This document shows positions 37,628 through 46,474 of a stretch of DNA of 64,000 nucleotides, piece after piece. Numbering within the stretch: the first letter of the stretch is position 1; each line of letters begins with the position of its first letter. This DNA is from Allofournierella massiliensis (lineage in GTDB: Bacteria > Bacillota > Clostridia > Oscillospirales > Ruminococcaceae). The translations under genes and the position numbers were made by a program. The stretch lies in contig NZ_SLUM01000020.1 of the NCBI RefSeq assembly GCF_004345265.1, forward strand, positions 1 through 64,000. Direction: 5' to 3'. Under the pieces are notes generated by a model. That model did no database searches and was not told where the DNA came from. It worked only from the letters and a program-made list of their open reading frames with translations.

Positions 37628-38185
37628 ATGATTTCTGCAGGCGATTTTCGCAATGGCGTAACTTTTGAAGAGAATGGCAACGTGCTCCAGGTTGTGGAGT
37701 TCCAGCATGTTAAGCCCGGTAAGGGCGCTGCCTTCGTGCGCACCAAGACCAAGAACGTGATCACCGGTGCCGTGACCGAGAAGAGCTACAACCCCAGCGA
37801 CAAGTTCCCCACCGCCTTCATCGAGCGCCGTGAGATGCAGTACCTGTACGAGGACGGCGGCCTGTACTACTTCATGGACACCGAGACCTACGAGCAGATC
37901 CCCCTGAACGAGCATGATCTGTCCGATTCCTTCAAGTTCGTGAAGGAGAACGAGATGGTTAAGATCCTGAGCTACAAGGGCAACGTGTTCGGCCTGGAGG
38001 CTCCCAACTTTGTTGTGCTGCAGGTCACCGAGACCGAGCCCGGCTTCAAGGGCAACACCGCCACCAACACCCTGAAGCCCGCCAAGCTGGAGACCGGCGC
38101 CGAGATCCGCGTGCCTCTGTTCATCAACGAGGGCGACATGATCCGTGTGGACACCCGAACCGGCGAGTACATGGAGCGCGCCTGA
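37628..38185 (+). CDS. efp: elongation factor P
   Basis: Protein of 185 aa in three beta-barrel domains that rescues ribosomes stalled at polyproline. The acceptor loop is [10 protein letters not shown] with K32 at its tip, the residue modified in many bacteria; no modification gene is visible here. The C-terminal [10 protein letters not shown] is the usual EF-P end. TTGGAGG lies about 8 bases before the ATG. Strong codon bias suggests high expression. Confidence 0.97.
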   Translation: MISAGDFRNGVTFEENGNVLQVVEFQHVKPGKGAAFVRTKTKNVITGAVTEKSYNPSDKFPTAFIERREMQYLYEDGGLYYFMDTETYEQIPLNEHDLSDSFKFVKENEMVKILSYKGNVFGLEAPNFVVLQVTETEPGFKGNTATNTLKPAKLETGAEIRVPLFINEGDMIRVDTRTGEYMERA

Positions 38186-38213
38186 TCATAAGGCTTCATC
38201 CTGATCGCATCCA

Positions 38214-38251
38214 CCTGGGCGGCGGCTTTGCCGCCGCCCGGGTTTTGTTTT
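38214..38251 (+). terminator. intrinsic terminator of efp
   Basis: A 13-bp stem (38214-38226 with 38230-38242, one G-T pair) with a 3-base loop and a TTTTGTTTT tail. Confidence 0.9.
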
Positions 38252-38339
38252 ACCCAGTGTGAGCGCCGCGCCGCCGTTTTTGGGCAGCGAGGGCGTGGTC
38301 ATAAAAATGTTTGATACTTCTTCAAAGGAGGAATGAACA

Positions 38340-38780
38340 ATGGAACTGAAAGAGCGTGCTGCATACCTGAAGGGCCTGATGGAGGGTCTGGAGATTGGCG
38401 ACAGCAAGGAAGGCAAGGTACTGAAGGCCATGTACGACCTGCTGGAGGATCTGTGCGACACCGTGGCCGATATGGACGACGACCTGGACCAGGTCTACGA
38501 TGAGCTGGATGCCATGGACGAGGATATGGACGACCTGGAAGAAGCCGTGTTCGGCGACGACGAGGACGAGGACGACGAAGAGGAAGACGACGAGGACGAG
38601 GAAGTGGAAGCCGAGTACGAGCTGACCTGCCCCAACTGCGGCGCTGTGACCGTTGTGGATGAGGACACCCTGCTGAACGAGCAGGTCTGCTGCGGCAACT
38701 GCGGCGCCGAGTTCGAGATCGAATTCAGCGAGTGCGGCGAGGACTGCGAGTGCGGCGACTGCACCGAGGAGAACGAGTAA
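38340..38780 (+). CDS. CD1247-like acidic zinc-ribbon protein
   Basis: Protein of 146 aa. Residues 1-60 are predicted helical (ELKERAAYLKGLMEGLEI), matching the CD1247 N-terminal domain of Clostridia; about 60-95 is an Asp/Glu run; and about 96-125 is a zinc ribbon with CPNCG and CGNCG pairs. The tail adds four more cysteines (SECGEDCECGDC). AAAGGAGG lies about 8 bases before the ATG. Function is unknown; a regulatory or protein-interaction role is only a guess. It has a terminator before it and after it. Confidence 0.75.
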   Translation: MELKERAAYLKGLMEGLEIGDSKEGKVLKAMYDLLEDLCDTVADMDDDLDQVYDELDAMDEDMDDLEEAVFGDDEDEDDEEEDDEDEEVEAEYELTCPNCGAVTVVDEDTLLNEQVCCGNCGAEFEIEFSECGEDCECGDCTEENE

Positions 38781-38808
38781 TCCTCTGATTGCCGGATCAA
38801 ACAAATAG

Positions 38809-38845
38809 AAAGCGGCGGATGGCAAAAGCCATCCGCCGCTTTTTG
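38809..38845. terminator. bidirectional terminator
   Basis: A perfect 15-bp stem (AAAGCGGCGGATGGC with its complement) with a 4-base loop, flanked by A and T runs on both sides. It ends the CD1247-like gene and can also stop the convergent MATE transcript. Confidence 0.9.
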
Positions 38846-38863
38846 CTGCCTTTACGGACAAAG

Positions 38864-38893
38864 AAAACGCCCTGCGGATGCAGGGCGTTTTTG
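38864..38893. terminator. terminator between convergent genes
   Basis: A perfect 11-bp stem (38864-38874 with 38881-38891). T residues follow on both strands; on the minus strand it lies 71 bases after the MATE gene. Confidence 0.85.
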
Positions 38894-38963
38894 CTGTAAA
38901 ATCGATTTTCCTGTTCGGAATGCAAGGTTTCCTTTGAAAGGCAAAAAACGGCACAGATGCCAT

Positions 38964-40367
38964 TTACCGGGCGGATCTGGCACGCTCCATGGCCGAAAGC
39001 TCCGGCATCACGGTGAGCCGCATGGTAATGTAGCAGGCAAGGCCGCCCACAAAGTTGGAAACAGGCTCGGCAAGAAATACCCCCTTCACGCCCAGACCGG
39101 CCACGTGGGGCAGAAGCAGGGTAAGGGGCACCACGATGATGGCCTTGCGCAGCAGGGAAAAGAAGATGGCCAGTTTTGCCTTGTTCAGCGATTTGAACAC
39201 ACTCTGGCCGGAAAACTGAAAGGCCATCATGAAGAAGCCGAAAAAGTAGATCTGCAGCGCAGGCACCGCAGCGGCCAGCAGCTCCGGATCCTGATTGAAG
39301 ATACGGATAAAAGCCGCGGGGAACAGGGAGATCAGCGCCCAGATCAGCAGGGTGTAGCCGAAGCCCAGCTGCGTCATGAAGCGGATTGCGGCGCGCACCC
39401 GGCCGGCCATTCGGGCCCCGTAGTTGTAGCTGATCACCGGGGAACCGCCGTCCGAAAGGGCCAGTGCAGGGGTCTGGGCGATCTGTCGCACCGAGTTGAT
39501 CACCGTCATCACGCTGATGTACAGATCCCCTCCGTAGGCCCGCAGGGTGGAGTTGCAGACCACCTGAACCAGGCTGTCGGTAAAGGACATCACAAAGGTG
39601 GAGGTGCCCAGCGCCACGATACGCCGGATCAGTCGGCCATCCGGCCGAAAGCCGCGCAGAATCAGCCGCAGCTCCGCTTTTGGGCCAGTGAGAAATCGCA
39701 TTACCCAGATGGCGGAAAGCAGCTGGGAAAACACGGTGGCGATGGCTGCTCCCCGTACGCCCAGCCCCAGCCCGAAAATCAGAATGGGGTCCAGAATAAT
39801 ATTGGTCACCGCACCCAGCAGCACTGTGAGCATGCCGATGCGGGCAAAGCCCTGGCTGTTGATGTAGGGATTCAACCCCAGCGAAATCATCACAAACACC
39901 GTGCCCAGCAGATAAATGGTCATATACTGCGCTGCCACCGGATAGGTATCGTCGCTGGCGCCGAACAGATAGAGCAGGGGTTTGTGCAGTGCAATGCCAA
40001 GCACCGTAAGCACAACGCCGCATACCACCAGCATAAACCAGGAATTGGCCATGATGGCCCGGGCGGTTTTCAGATCCTTCTGGCCACGGGCAATGGAGCA
40101 CAGCGGAGCACCGCCCACACCGAACAGATTGGAAAATGCGGTGATCAGCGTGACCACCGGGAAACACAGCCCCAGTCCGGCAAGGGCCAGCGTGCCCTGA
40201 CCGGGAATCTTGCCGATGTAGATCCGATCCACGATGTTATACAAAAGGTTCAGAAGCTGCGCCACCAGCATGGGAGCGGTTACGGCAAGAACACTGCGGC
40301 GGATATTGGGGCTGGAAAAATCCACCTGACCGCCCCCGGCTGTCCGGTGAAAATGTGGAAACGGCAT
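38964..40367 (-). CDS. MATE-family multidrug/metabolite exporter
   Basis: Protein of 467 aa with 12 hydrophobic segments in two similar halves, typical of MATE antiporters that export cations, drugs or metabolites with sodium or protons. Visible family stretches are LLNLLYNIVDRIYIGKIPG (near residue 40), GGAPLCSIARGQKD, and in the second half TPALALSDGGSPVISYNYGA. I start at ATG 40367; an in-frame extension to 40424 passes the AAAGGA stretch and looks non-coding. The substrate is unknown. No partner gene is adjacent in the same transcript. Confidence 0.85.
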   Translation of the reverse strand: MPFPHFHRTAGGGQVDFSSPNIRRSVLAVTAPMLVAQLLNLLYNIVDRIYIGKIPGQGTLALAGLGLCFPVVTLITAFSNLFGVGGAPLCSIARGQKDLKTARAIMANSWFMLVVCGVVLTVLGIALHKPLLYLFGASDDTYPVAAQYMTIYLLGTVFVMISLGLNPYINSQGFARIGMLTVLLGAVTNIILDPILIFGLGLGVRGAAIATVFSQLLSAIWVMRFLTGPKAELRLILRGFRPDGRLIRRIVALGTSTFVMSFTDSLVQVVCNSTLRAYGGDLYISVMTVINSVRQIAQTPALALSDGGSPVISYNYGARMAGRVRAAIRFMTQLGFGYTLLIWALISLFPAAFIRIFNQDPELLAAAVPALQIYFFGFFMMAFQFSGQSVFKSLNKAKLAIFFSLLRKAIIVVPLTLLLPHVAGLGVKGVFLAEPVSNFVGGLACYITMRLTVMPELSAMERARSAR

Positions 40368-40428
40368 CTTACTGCATCCATCCTTTCTTACGAAGCCATG
40401 CCCCGGCAGGCTGCGGGGCAACAAAATA

Positions 40429-40457
40429 GCGCGCTGTTCCAGCCCGGAACAGCGCGC
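40429..40457 (-). terminator. intrinsic terminator of the 99-residue gene
   Basis: A perfect 12-bp stem (40429-40440 with 40446-40457) with a 5-base loop; on the minus strand it is followed by TATTTTGTT. Confidence 0.85.
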
Positions 40458-40488
40458 GTTGCTTTTGATATGGTCCCGGGAGCAGGGA

Positions 40489-40788
40489 TCACTTCTTGGC
40501 GGGCGCTTCCTTCAAAGCGCGCTCCAGCCACATGGAGCCGATCTCCAGAGCGGTATACAGGCCGGTCTTGCTGCTCTGCTTGACCACACGCTCGGGCAGA
40601 GGCTTGGAAGAATCGGTGCTCATGAGGATCACATGGATCTTATCGGCCATCTTCATGCCCTGTTCTTCCTTTTCGGTGAGGATCTGCATAAAAATCACAA
40701 AAGGATCAGCCAGGCTGCCGTAGTAGATTTCGTTGCCGCAGCGGACCAAAGGCTTGCCCTTGTAGGTCAGTTTCGGGGTATATGCCAT
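40489..40788 (-). CDS. conserved small protein of unknown function
   Basis: Protein of 99 aa, soluble, with a mixed alpha/beta pattern: a strand-rich start (KLTYKGKPLVRCGNEIYYGS), a middle with KIHVILMSTDSS, and a C-terminal helix GLYTALEIGSMWLERALKE. I do not recognise a named domain; similar short proteins occur in Clostridia. It has its own promoter (40828-40856) and terminator (40429-40457) and CTGGAGGG before the ATG, so it is a real monocistronic gene. A single cysteine (C17) is present. Confidence 0.75.
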   Translation of the reverse strand: MAYTPKLTYKGKPLVRCGNEIYYGSLADPFVIFMQILTEKEEQGMKMADKIHVILMSTDSSKPLPERVVKQSSKTGLYTALEIGSMWLERALKEAPAKK

Positions 40789-40827
40789 TGTAAAAACCCT
40801 CCAGTCGGTTGATATATATTATATTTT

Positions 40828-40856
40828 ATTATACCATAAACGACTCAGAAACACAA
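40828..40856 (-). promoter_or_regulatory. extended -10 promoter of the 99-residue gene
   Basis: On the minus strand TTGTGT (40856-40851), 17 bases, then TGG-TATAAT with a perfect -10 (40833-40828). It lies between the end of the DUF2304 gene and the small gene and gives a 5' region of about 35 bases. Confidence 0.8.
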
Positions 40857-40868
40857 CGGCGCACCGGA

Positions 40869-41234
40869 TCACAGGTCCAGCTTGCCCCGCTCGATTTTTT
40901 CCTCGTTCAACGCCACCTTCTGAGCCAGGCTTTTCAGCTTGGAATCCATCTGGCTGAGCCGTACCGACATATAGAACTGCTTGATCAGCAACAGGAAGAT
41001 AATGGCAAGATACACCACGTTGATCTCGCTCACAAAGCCGAACTTGCGCGCCACCCAGGTGGTGATCTCCGGGAACAGGCTTAAAAACAGAAGGCAGGCA
41101 GAAAACAGCAGCCAGAAGATGGAATCTTCAATCTGCACCTTTGCCTGGCGAACCCGGCGAAGAATGAACAGGGTGGTGCACAGACTGCCGCAAATCAAAA
41201 GTGCGCGCAGCGCGAGGGGAAGCAGTGGGGACAT
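40869..41234 (-). CDS. DUF2304 membrane protein
   Basis: Protein of 121 aa with three hydrophobic segments (about 5-25, 38-60, 70-90) and a charged helical C-terminus (LSQMDSKLKSLAQKVALNEE). DUF2304 proteins almost always sit next to a DPM1-type glycosyltransferase, as here, and are thought to anchor or assist it at the membrane; this is from context, not proven. GGAAAGGAG precedes the ATG. It is the last gene of the glycan locus. Confidence 0.85.
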   Translation of the reverse strand: MSPLLPLALRALLICGSLCTTLFILRRVRQAKVQIEDSIFWLLFSACLLFLSLFPEITTWVARKFGFVSEINVVYLAIIFLLLIKQFYMSVRLSQMDSKLKSLAQKVALNEEKIERGKLDL

Positions 41235-41239
41235 GGCGT

Positions 41240-41962
41240 TCAGTTTCTCCTTTCCGGGTAGTAGTTATTCACGGGCTCCCGCTTGCGGAACCACTGGATC
41301 AGTAAAATCGAAAGGCCCATCTTGAGCATGTACTGGATGGAACGGGTGAAATTCAGATAGCTGGTGCCGGTGAGCCGTTCGCCCATCTGCACCTGAATCT
41401 CCCGCACCACAGCGCCGTTTTTGATCAGATAGCTGATGGTGTCCGGCTCGGGGCCGTAGTTCAGGTTCAGGGCGAATTCCTCCACCATGCGGCGGTTAAA
41501 CATGCGCATGCCGCTGGTGGGGTCACAGATGGCCTGGCCGGTGGTGAGGCGGATGGCCCAGCTGATCAGGTAGCTGCCCAGCATGCGCAGGCTTTTGGGC
41601 TTTTTCACCGTGAGGAACCGGCTGCCGATCACAATATCGGCTCCGCTTTCCAGCTCATCCAGCATGGGCTGGATGTATTCCGGCTTGTGTTGACCGTCTG
41701 CATCGAACTGGAGGGCACAGTCGTAGCCGTTTTCGGCGGCGTAGCGCAGCCCGGTCTGGAACGCGCCGGCCAGCCCCAGATTCACCGGCAGGTCGATCAG
41801 CCGGAAGCCGTTCTGGCGGCACAGCGCCGCAGTGTGGTCGCGGCTGCCGTCGTTTACCACAACGTAATCGTATTGGGGGTAATGGGCCACCAGCTCGTTC
41901 ACCACGTGAACGATGTTGCCCTCCTCGTTGTAGGCAGGGATCACGATCAATAGCTTAGACAT
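41240..41962 (-). CDS. GT2 glycosyltransferase, polyprenyl-phosphate sugar synthase type
   Basis: Protein of 240 aa resembling dolichol-phosphate mannose synthases: VIPAYNEEGNIVHVV, VVVNDGSRDHT, and the DXD-type LQFDADGQHKPEYI. Such enzymes charge undecaprenyl phosphate with a sugar from an NDP donor for use outside the membrane. The C-terminus has no long membrane anchor, which the neighbouring DUF2304 protein may supply. AAAGGAAT precedes the ATG. Together with the GT2-GtrA and DUF2142 genes it suggests extracytoplasmic sugar decoration of the exported glycan. Confidence 0.88.
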   Translation of the reverse strand: MSKLLIVIPAYNEEGNIVHVVNELVAHYPQYDYVVVNDGSRDHTAALCRQNGFRLIDLPVNLGLAGAFQTGLRYAAENGYDCALQFDADGQHKPEYIQPMLDELESGADIVIGSRFLTVKKPKSLRMLGSYLISWAIRLTTGQAICDPTSGMRMFNRRMVEEFALNLNYGPEPDTISYLIKNGAVVREIQVQMGERLTGTSYLNFTRSIQYMLKMGLSILLIQWFRKREPVNNYYPERRN

Positions 41963-41988
41963 AACGTTATAATTCCTTTGCAGTCAGG

Positions 41989-43134
41989 TTATTGTGCGCC
42001 GGCAAGCCGCAGCAGCTCACGGGTCACAGCGTCCCAGGTGAAGTGTTCCTCCAGCCGGGCAGCGGTTTTCCGGGCAGCCTCGCAGCGCCAGGCATCGTCC
42101 GTCAGGCAGGATTTCAGGGCAGCAGCAAGGGAGGTGGAGTCCACTCCGTCCAGCTGGATGCCGTAGCTTTCGTCCGGCAGAAGCTCATCGCTTCCGCCGG
42201 TGCGGGTGGTCAGAATGGGGCATCCACAGGCAGCCGCTTCCAGAAAGGTGGTGGGAAATCCCTCGGCGTAATAGGTGGGCAGGCAGTACAGCTGGGCCTG
42301 GGCCAGCAGCTGCATGGCCTGGGCATAAGGCACTGCCCCTGCCAGATGCACGCCGGGCGGGCAGTTTTCCCGCAGCCTGGGCAGCAGCGGGCCGTCGCCG
42401 GCCACCACCAGGCTGCACCCGGAAAGCCCGGCGGAAGAAAAAGCGTCGACCAGCTCGGCCACGCCCTTTTCCGGGATCACCCGGCCCAGAAAAACCACAA
42501 GCTTTTCCTCAGCCGGAAGGCCCAGCCGGGCCCGCCAGTCCACCGCGTCCGGCGCGTGGGCCAGCGCCCGAACCTCGGAAGGCTCCACCGCGTTGTACAG
42601 CTGGCCGGCGGGATGAATGCCGAAGTGCTCCAGCCAGTGGCATACCGCCCGGCTCACGCCGAAGAAGCGGGGCCCGCAGGCCTTCAGCCAGGCGGCCGCC
42701 AGATGCTCATAAAACGCCCCGGCCGCGTTCAGCAGCGGACTGCCCATGGGCAGATGGCCAGTGGAATGATCCACCACAATGGCGGGGATACCCCGCTTTT
42801 TGCACTGCCGGGCCGCATACAGGCTGCTGATGTAAAAGCGGGTGTTGATCAGGCAGAAATCAATGGGCGTTGCCCACAGCTGCGCTGCCAGCGCCCGGAA
42901 GGCCTTGCCGGGCTTTAAAACCGGGAACCGGCCGTTCATCAGCGGCCACACCGGCAGCCGGATAATCCGTATGCCGTGTTCGTCGGTTTCGGTATCCGGC
43001 AGGCCGGGCAGGGCGCTGGTTACCACAATGGCATTGTGGCCTGCGTTTACCACCCGGCGGGCCAGATTGAAGGTATAGCGCTCCACCCCGCCCACCGTGG
43101 GCAGATACTGGGCGGAGAAAAAACAGATGGTCAC
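41989..43134 (-). CDS. GT4 family glycosyltransferase
   Basis: Protein of 381 aa with the GT-B fold. The N-terminal SAQYLPTVGGVERYTFNLAR is typical of retaining GT4 enzymes, and the C-terminal half has VFLGRVIPEKGVAELVDA, YYAEGFPTTFLEAAACGCP and TGGSDELLPDE, the E-x7-E donor-binding region. It adds a sugar from an NDP donor; which one is unknown. The start is GTG 43134, 8 bases after GGGAGG. It lies between the two polyprenyl-sugar synthase genes. Confidence 0.85.
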   Translation of the reverse strand: MTICFFSAQYLPTVGGVERYTFNLARRVVNAGHNAIVVTSALPGLPDTETDEHGIRIIRLPVWPLMNGRFPVLKPGKAFRALAAQLWATPIDFCLINTRFYISSLYAARQCKKRGIPAIVVDHSTGHLPMGSPLLNAAGAFYEHLAAAWLKACGPRFFGVSRAVCHWLEHFGIHPAGQLYNAVEPSEVRALAHAPDAVDWRARLGLPAEEKLVVFLGRVIPEKGVAELVDAFSSAGLSGCSLVVAGDGPLLPRLRENCPPGVHLAGAVPYAQAMQLLAQAQLYCLPTYYAEGFPTTFLEAAACGCPILTTRTGGSDELLPDESYGIQLDGVDSTSLAAALKSCLTDDAWRCEAARKTAARLEEHFTWDAVTRELLRLAGAQ

Positions 43135-43162
43135 GAAGCGAACCTCCCGTGTGCGGGCCGCG

Positions 43163-44230
43163 TTACGCGCCGCGCTTTTTGTAAACGAATTCCCGCTGAA
43201 TCTGGAAGCTGATGAAGAACAGGAACACGTCCACGCAGATCTTGATCACCAGCTCGGAGAAGCCGCCGGTGAGGGCATACAGCAGGCTGACCAGACCGGC
43301 GGAGCAGGCCATCTGAATCACGGCCAGCAGGAAATACTTGCCGGCGGCCATGCCGTGGTTTTCCCGGCTCTTGAACACAATCTTGTAGTTCAGCAGATAG
43401 TTGTAGGTGGCTGAGATCACGCGGGCGCACACGGTGGCCAGCGTGATGTACAGCGTACCGGAAACCACCGGCGCCAGCAGGAAGCAGAACAGGCTGAACA
43501 GCGCCAGATCCACCACGCTGGAGGAGAGGGAGGAGAACAAAAACTTGCCGAACACCGCGTAGATGCGGGCCGAGTCCTTCAGCGGATTGAAATGGCTGGT
43601 CTTGTTCTCTTCGATGTAAACCGTTTCGATGGGTACCTCCACGATGGGCACTCCGGCGTCCTTGGTGTCGATGAGCATGTTGGACTCGAACTCGAACCGC
43701 TCGCCGCCGGTGTGCATCAGCTTTTTCATGAAGGCGGTGGGAATGGCCCGCAGGCCGGTCTGGGTATCGGTGATGGCAAGGCCCACCAGCGCCTTGAACA
43801 CAAAGCGGGTGCACTTGTTGCCGAAGCTGGAGCGCAGCGGCACGTCCTTCTCGTCGAAGTTGCGGCAGCCCAGAATCAGTGCGTCCGGCCGGTCGGTCAG
43901 GGCCTTCATCACCTTCAGAATGCAGGCGGGGGTATGCTGGCCGTCGGAATCGGCGGTCACACAGCCGGGGGCATCCGGCCAGGTGTTCAGGCAGTAGTTG
44001 AAGGCGGTTTTCAGCGCCCGCCCCTTGCCCAGATTCACTGCATGACGCAGCACCGGGCAGCCCCAGCGTTTTTGCGCTTCCTCAAAGAAATGGGCGTAGG
44101 CAGGGCCGCTGCCGTCGTCCACCAGAACGATGTTCTGAATACCCGCTTTGTGCAGCTGCTCCAGCAGGCGGGGCAGCTTTTCGTCCGGCTCCAGAGAGGG
44201 AATGATCACGGGAATTTGCTTGTAATCCAT
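43163..44230 (-). CDS. GT2-GtrA fusion, polyprenyl-phosphate sugar synthase
   Basis: Protein of 355 aa. The N-terminal 230 residues are a GT2 domain (VIIPSLEPDEKLPRLLEQL, IVLVDDGSG, VTADSDGQHTP), and the C-terminal 120 residues are a four-helix GtrA membrane domain ending in a basic RNYEFVYKK-like tail (QIQREFVYKKRG). GtrA proteins help lipid-linked sugars reach the outer membrane face. The natural fusion of synthase and GtrA is known in other Firmicutes. TAAGGAG lies before the ATG. Confidence 0.88.
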   Translation of the reverse strand: MDYKQIPVIIPSLEPDEKLPRLLEQLHKAGIQNIVLVDDGSGPAYAHFFEEAQKRWGCPVLRHAVNLGKGRALKTAFNYCLNTWPDAPGCVTADSDGQHTPACILKVMKALTDRPDALILGCRNFDEKDVPLRSSFGNKCTRFVFKALVGLAITDTQTGLRAIPTAFMKKLMHTGGERFEFESNMLIDTKDAGVPIVEVPIETVYIEENKTSHFNPLKDSARIYAVFGKFLFSSLSSSVVDLALFSLFCFLLAPVVSGTLYITLATVCARVISATYNYLLNYKIVFKSRENHGMAAGKYFLLAVIQMACSAGLVSLLYALTGGFSELVIKICVDVFLFFISFQIQREFVYKKRGA

Positions 44231-44267
44231 AAAATATCGTACTCCTTAACGGATGGCGTTTGGCCCT

Positions 44268-46439
44268 TTACCGGGCCAGAATGGAAAGAAAAGCATTGAA
44301 CACGACCAGAATGTCCACCAGCGTCACAGCGTACACAAGGCCGCGGGTGAAATCGGTTTGCAGCAGCAGGCGTCTGGGCCGGGCCAGCAGCAAAAGGCTG
44401 AGCACCGGCAGGAAATACCGCCCCTGCAGACCGTAAATGGTGGTGTAGTAGGTGGGCGTCCAGGAGACGCAGCCCAGCACCGCCAGCCCACAGCAGGCAA
44501 GGCCGATCAGCAGGCAGACCGTCTTGGCCCAGACCGGAAGCTCAAAGCCGGGCTGCAGCCAGGCCAGAACCAGCAGAATCAGCAGTGCGGCCACCCAGGT
44601 CCAGGCGATCTGCACGCCCGGGTCAAAGTAGCTCAGGGTGCCGCCCACCAGTGTTTTCACATAGTGCTCGCCGTACTCCACCACCGAGCGGATGAGCAGC
44701 TCCACGGTGTCCAGCGGATGGCTGAGAATATAGGGCAGCGAATAGCACACGCTGTCGTCCTGCACGGGCTCTTCCGAGGCAGGCTGCGGGGCGGAATCCG
44801 CCACGGCGGTTTCGCCGGAGGAGGCTGTGCTTTCCAGTGCGGGGGCGGATTCAGACTCCGCGGCTACACTTGCGGCCGGTTCCGCTTCCTGCACAGCCGC
44901 GCTGGAGGAGGCCGCGCCTGCGGCCACCGGGGTATCGCCGTTTACAAAGCCGCCCAGCGTCAGCGTTCCGCCCGCGCTGGACAGAAACACCACCATGCAC
45001 AGCACAAGGAAACCGCCCTTGATCGCCTTGGAAAACCGGCCCAGGCGGGCGGCGGGGATCAGAAAGACCAGCAGTGCCAGCGGGAAATATACGATTTTGG
45101 AGGGCACGATCAGCAGCCCGGCCAGTGCGGGCAGAATCAGCTGCTTCCAGCTGATTTTTTCCGTCGGGCCGAAAGCCAGATCCAGCACCAGCGCCGCGAA
45201 CAGAAGGCAGAGCGCCAGCAGGTTGGAATCCCGGCTGTAGGAGGCGGCAAGGTGCAGCGTCATGGGCAGCAGGGCCACTGTGGCGAATACCGCCTTTGCC
45301 ACCGGGGTGCGCTTCACCGCCCAGGAGGCCAGAAATGCGAAGAAGAGAAGGTTTGTCAGCCTGCCCAGGAACAGGGTGGGGATGAACCCCAGCCGCAGCA
45401 GAAAGCCCGCCAGCACGCCAAGCGCGCTGATCCAGTACATGGTGTAGCTGGAGTCCACCTGATATTCATCGAAGTCGTGGGTGGCGGTGAAGGGATCGGG
45501 GCTGGTGGTAAGCAGATTCTTGGCAATATGCTGCCAGGTGAATACTGTGGTTTCGCCATCCTGCACGATCACGTCCTGATCCGAAGGGCGTCGGATGGTG
45601 CTGTGGATCTGGCTCTGCGCAATGGGCAGGTGCGGGTCATAGATGGTGGAGGCCAGCGTGAAGCTCTGGTTGATGTGGAACTGCTCGTCCGGCGCGGAAT
45701 AGGGGGGCAGCACCATGCTGAACAGAATGCCCAGTGCCAGCACGAAGCAGAACACCATCCGGTGCAGCGGGCACTTCTGCCCGGTGAACAGCCACCAGCC
45801 GGCCCCGATGAGAACCAGCGCCAGCAGGGCAATGACCCAGTAGAATTTGGTCAGAAAACCGCCGATCTGAGCATATACACCCAGAATGGCCAGCATGCCC
45901 TCGGTGGGCTGGCCGTTCACGGTCAGCCCCAGACCCGCTTCGTTTGCAGTGGGGGTGTAACCGATGAGCAGACGGCCCTCGCCGGTGTAGTGAGCGGTCA
46001 GAGTCACCCGATAGTGCCGCTCACCAAAGGAGGTCAGCTCCACCGGCTGGGAAAGCCCCAGCGTGGTGTAGTAGGCCTCGGTGGTGTCCAGAATATTGCT
46101 CATGTCGCCTTCGCTGGTGGCCAGCACCTCGCCGGTGTCCAGATCGGTGAGGGTGAGCTCCAGCACACCGGCGGGGCCTTCGTCGCCCGCCTTCTGCACC
46201 TTGAAGGCAAAGCCCATGTACAGCAGGTCCCGGTCGCAGACGAAGTCCTGAGTCACGGTATCGTCGATGAGGGCAAACTCGCTGAACTGGTCATTGATCA
46301 TCCAGCTGCGGCTTTTTTCGCCGTTGCCCCGCACCTGGGTGAGCCAGATACAGGCAAAGATGAAAAAGGCCACAGCCAGCAGCGCAGCGCCGCCCAGAAG
46401 GCGGCGGTGCGTTTTGAGTTGCGTGAGAAGTTTTTCCAT
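44268..46439 (-). CDS. DUF2142 polytopic membrane protein
   Basis: Protein of 723 aa with about 11-13 hydrophobic segments. The diagnostic DUF2142 motif is YSAPDEQFHINQSFTLAS near residue 245. DUF2142 proteins are related to GT-C glycosyltransferases that use lipid-phosphate sugars and occur with GT2/GtrA genes in glycan loci. An unusual feature is an Ala/Ser/Glu-rich low-complexity insertion of about 60 residues (encoded near 44755-44945) in what should be an extracytoplasmic loop. Five codons upstream, GGAAAGGG precedes the ATG. Confidence 0.82.
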   Translation of the reverse strand: MEKLLTQLKTHRRLLGGAALLAVAFFIFACIWLTQVRGNGEKSRSWMINDQFSEFALIDDTVTQDFVCDRDLLYMGFAFKVQKAGDEGPAGVLELTLTDLDTGEVLATSEGDMSNILDTTEAYYTTLGLSQPVELTSFGERHYRVTLTAHYTGEGRLLIGYTPTANEAGLGLTVNGQPTEGMLAILGVYAQIGGFLTKFYWVIALLALVLIGAGWWLFTGQKCPLHRMVFCFVLALGILFSMVLPPYSAPDEQFHINQSFTLASTIYDPHLPIAQSQIHSTIRRPSDQDVIVQDGETTVFTWQHIAKNLLTTSPDPFTATHDFDEYQVDSSYTMYWISALGVLAGFLLRLGFIPTLFLGRLTNLLFFAFLASWAVKRTPVAKAVFATVALLPMTLHLAASYSRDSNLLALCLLFAALVLDLAFGPTEKISWKQLILPALAGLLIVPSKIVYFPLALLVFLIPAARLGRFSKAIKGGFLVLCMVVFLSSAGGTLTLGGFVNGDTPVAAGAASSSAAVQEAEPAASVAAESESAPALESTASSGETAVADSAPQPASEEPVQDDSVCYSLPYILSHPLDTVELLIRSVVEYGEHYVKTLVGGTLSYFDPGVQIAWTWVAALLILLVLAWLQPGFELPVWAKTVCLLIGLACCGLAVLGCVSWTPTYYTTIYGLQGRYFLPVLSLLLLARPRRLLLQTDFTRGLVYAVTLVDILVVFNAFLSILAR

Positions 46440-46474
46440 GGGAAAACCCTTTCCGTTCGGGCCTGGCCCGTGAT

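Noticed and set aside
38964-40424. Longer start for the MATE protein at 40424.
   Set aside because: The extra N-terminus covers the ribosome-binding region and has no resemblance to the family.
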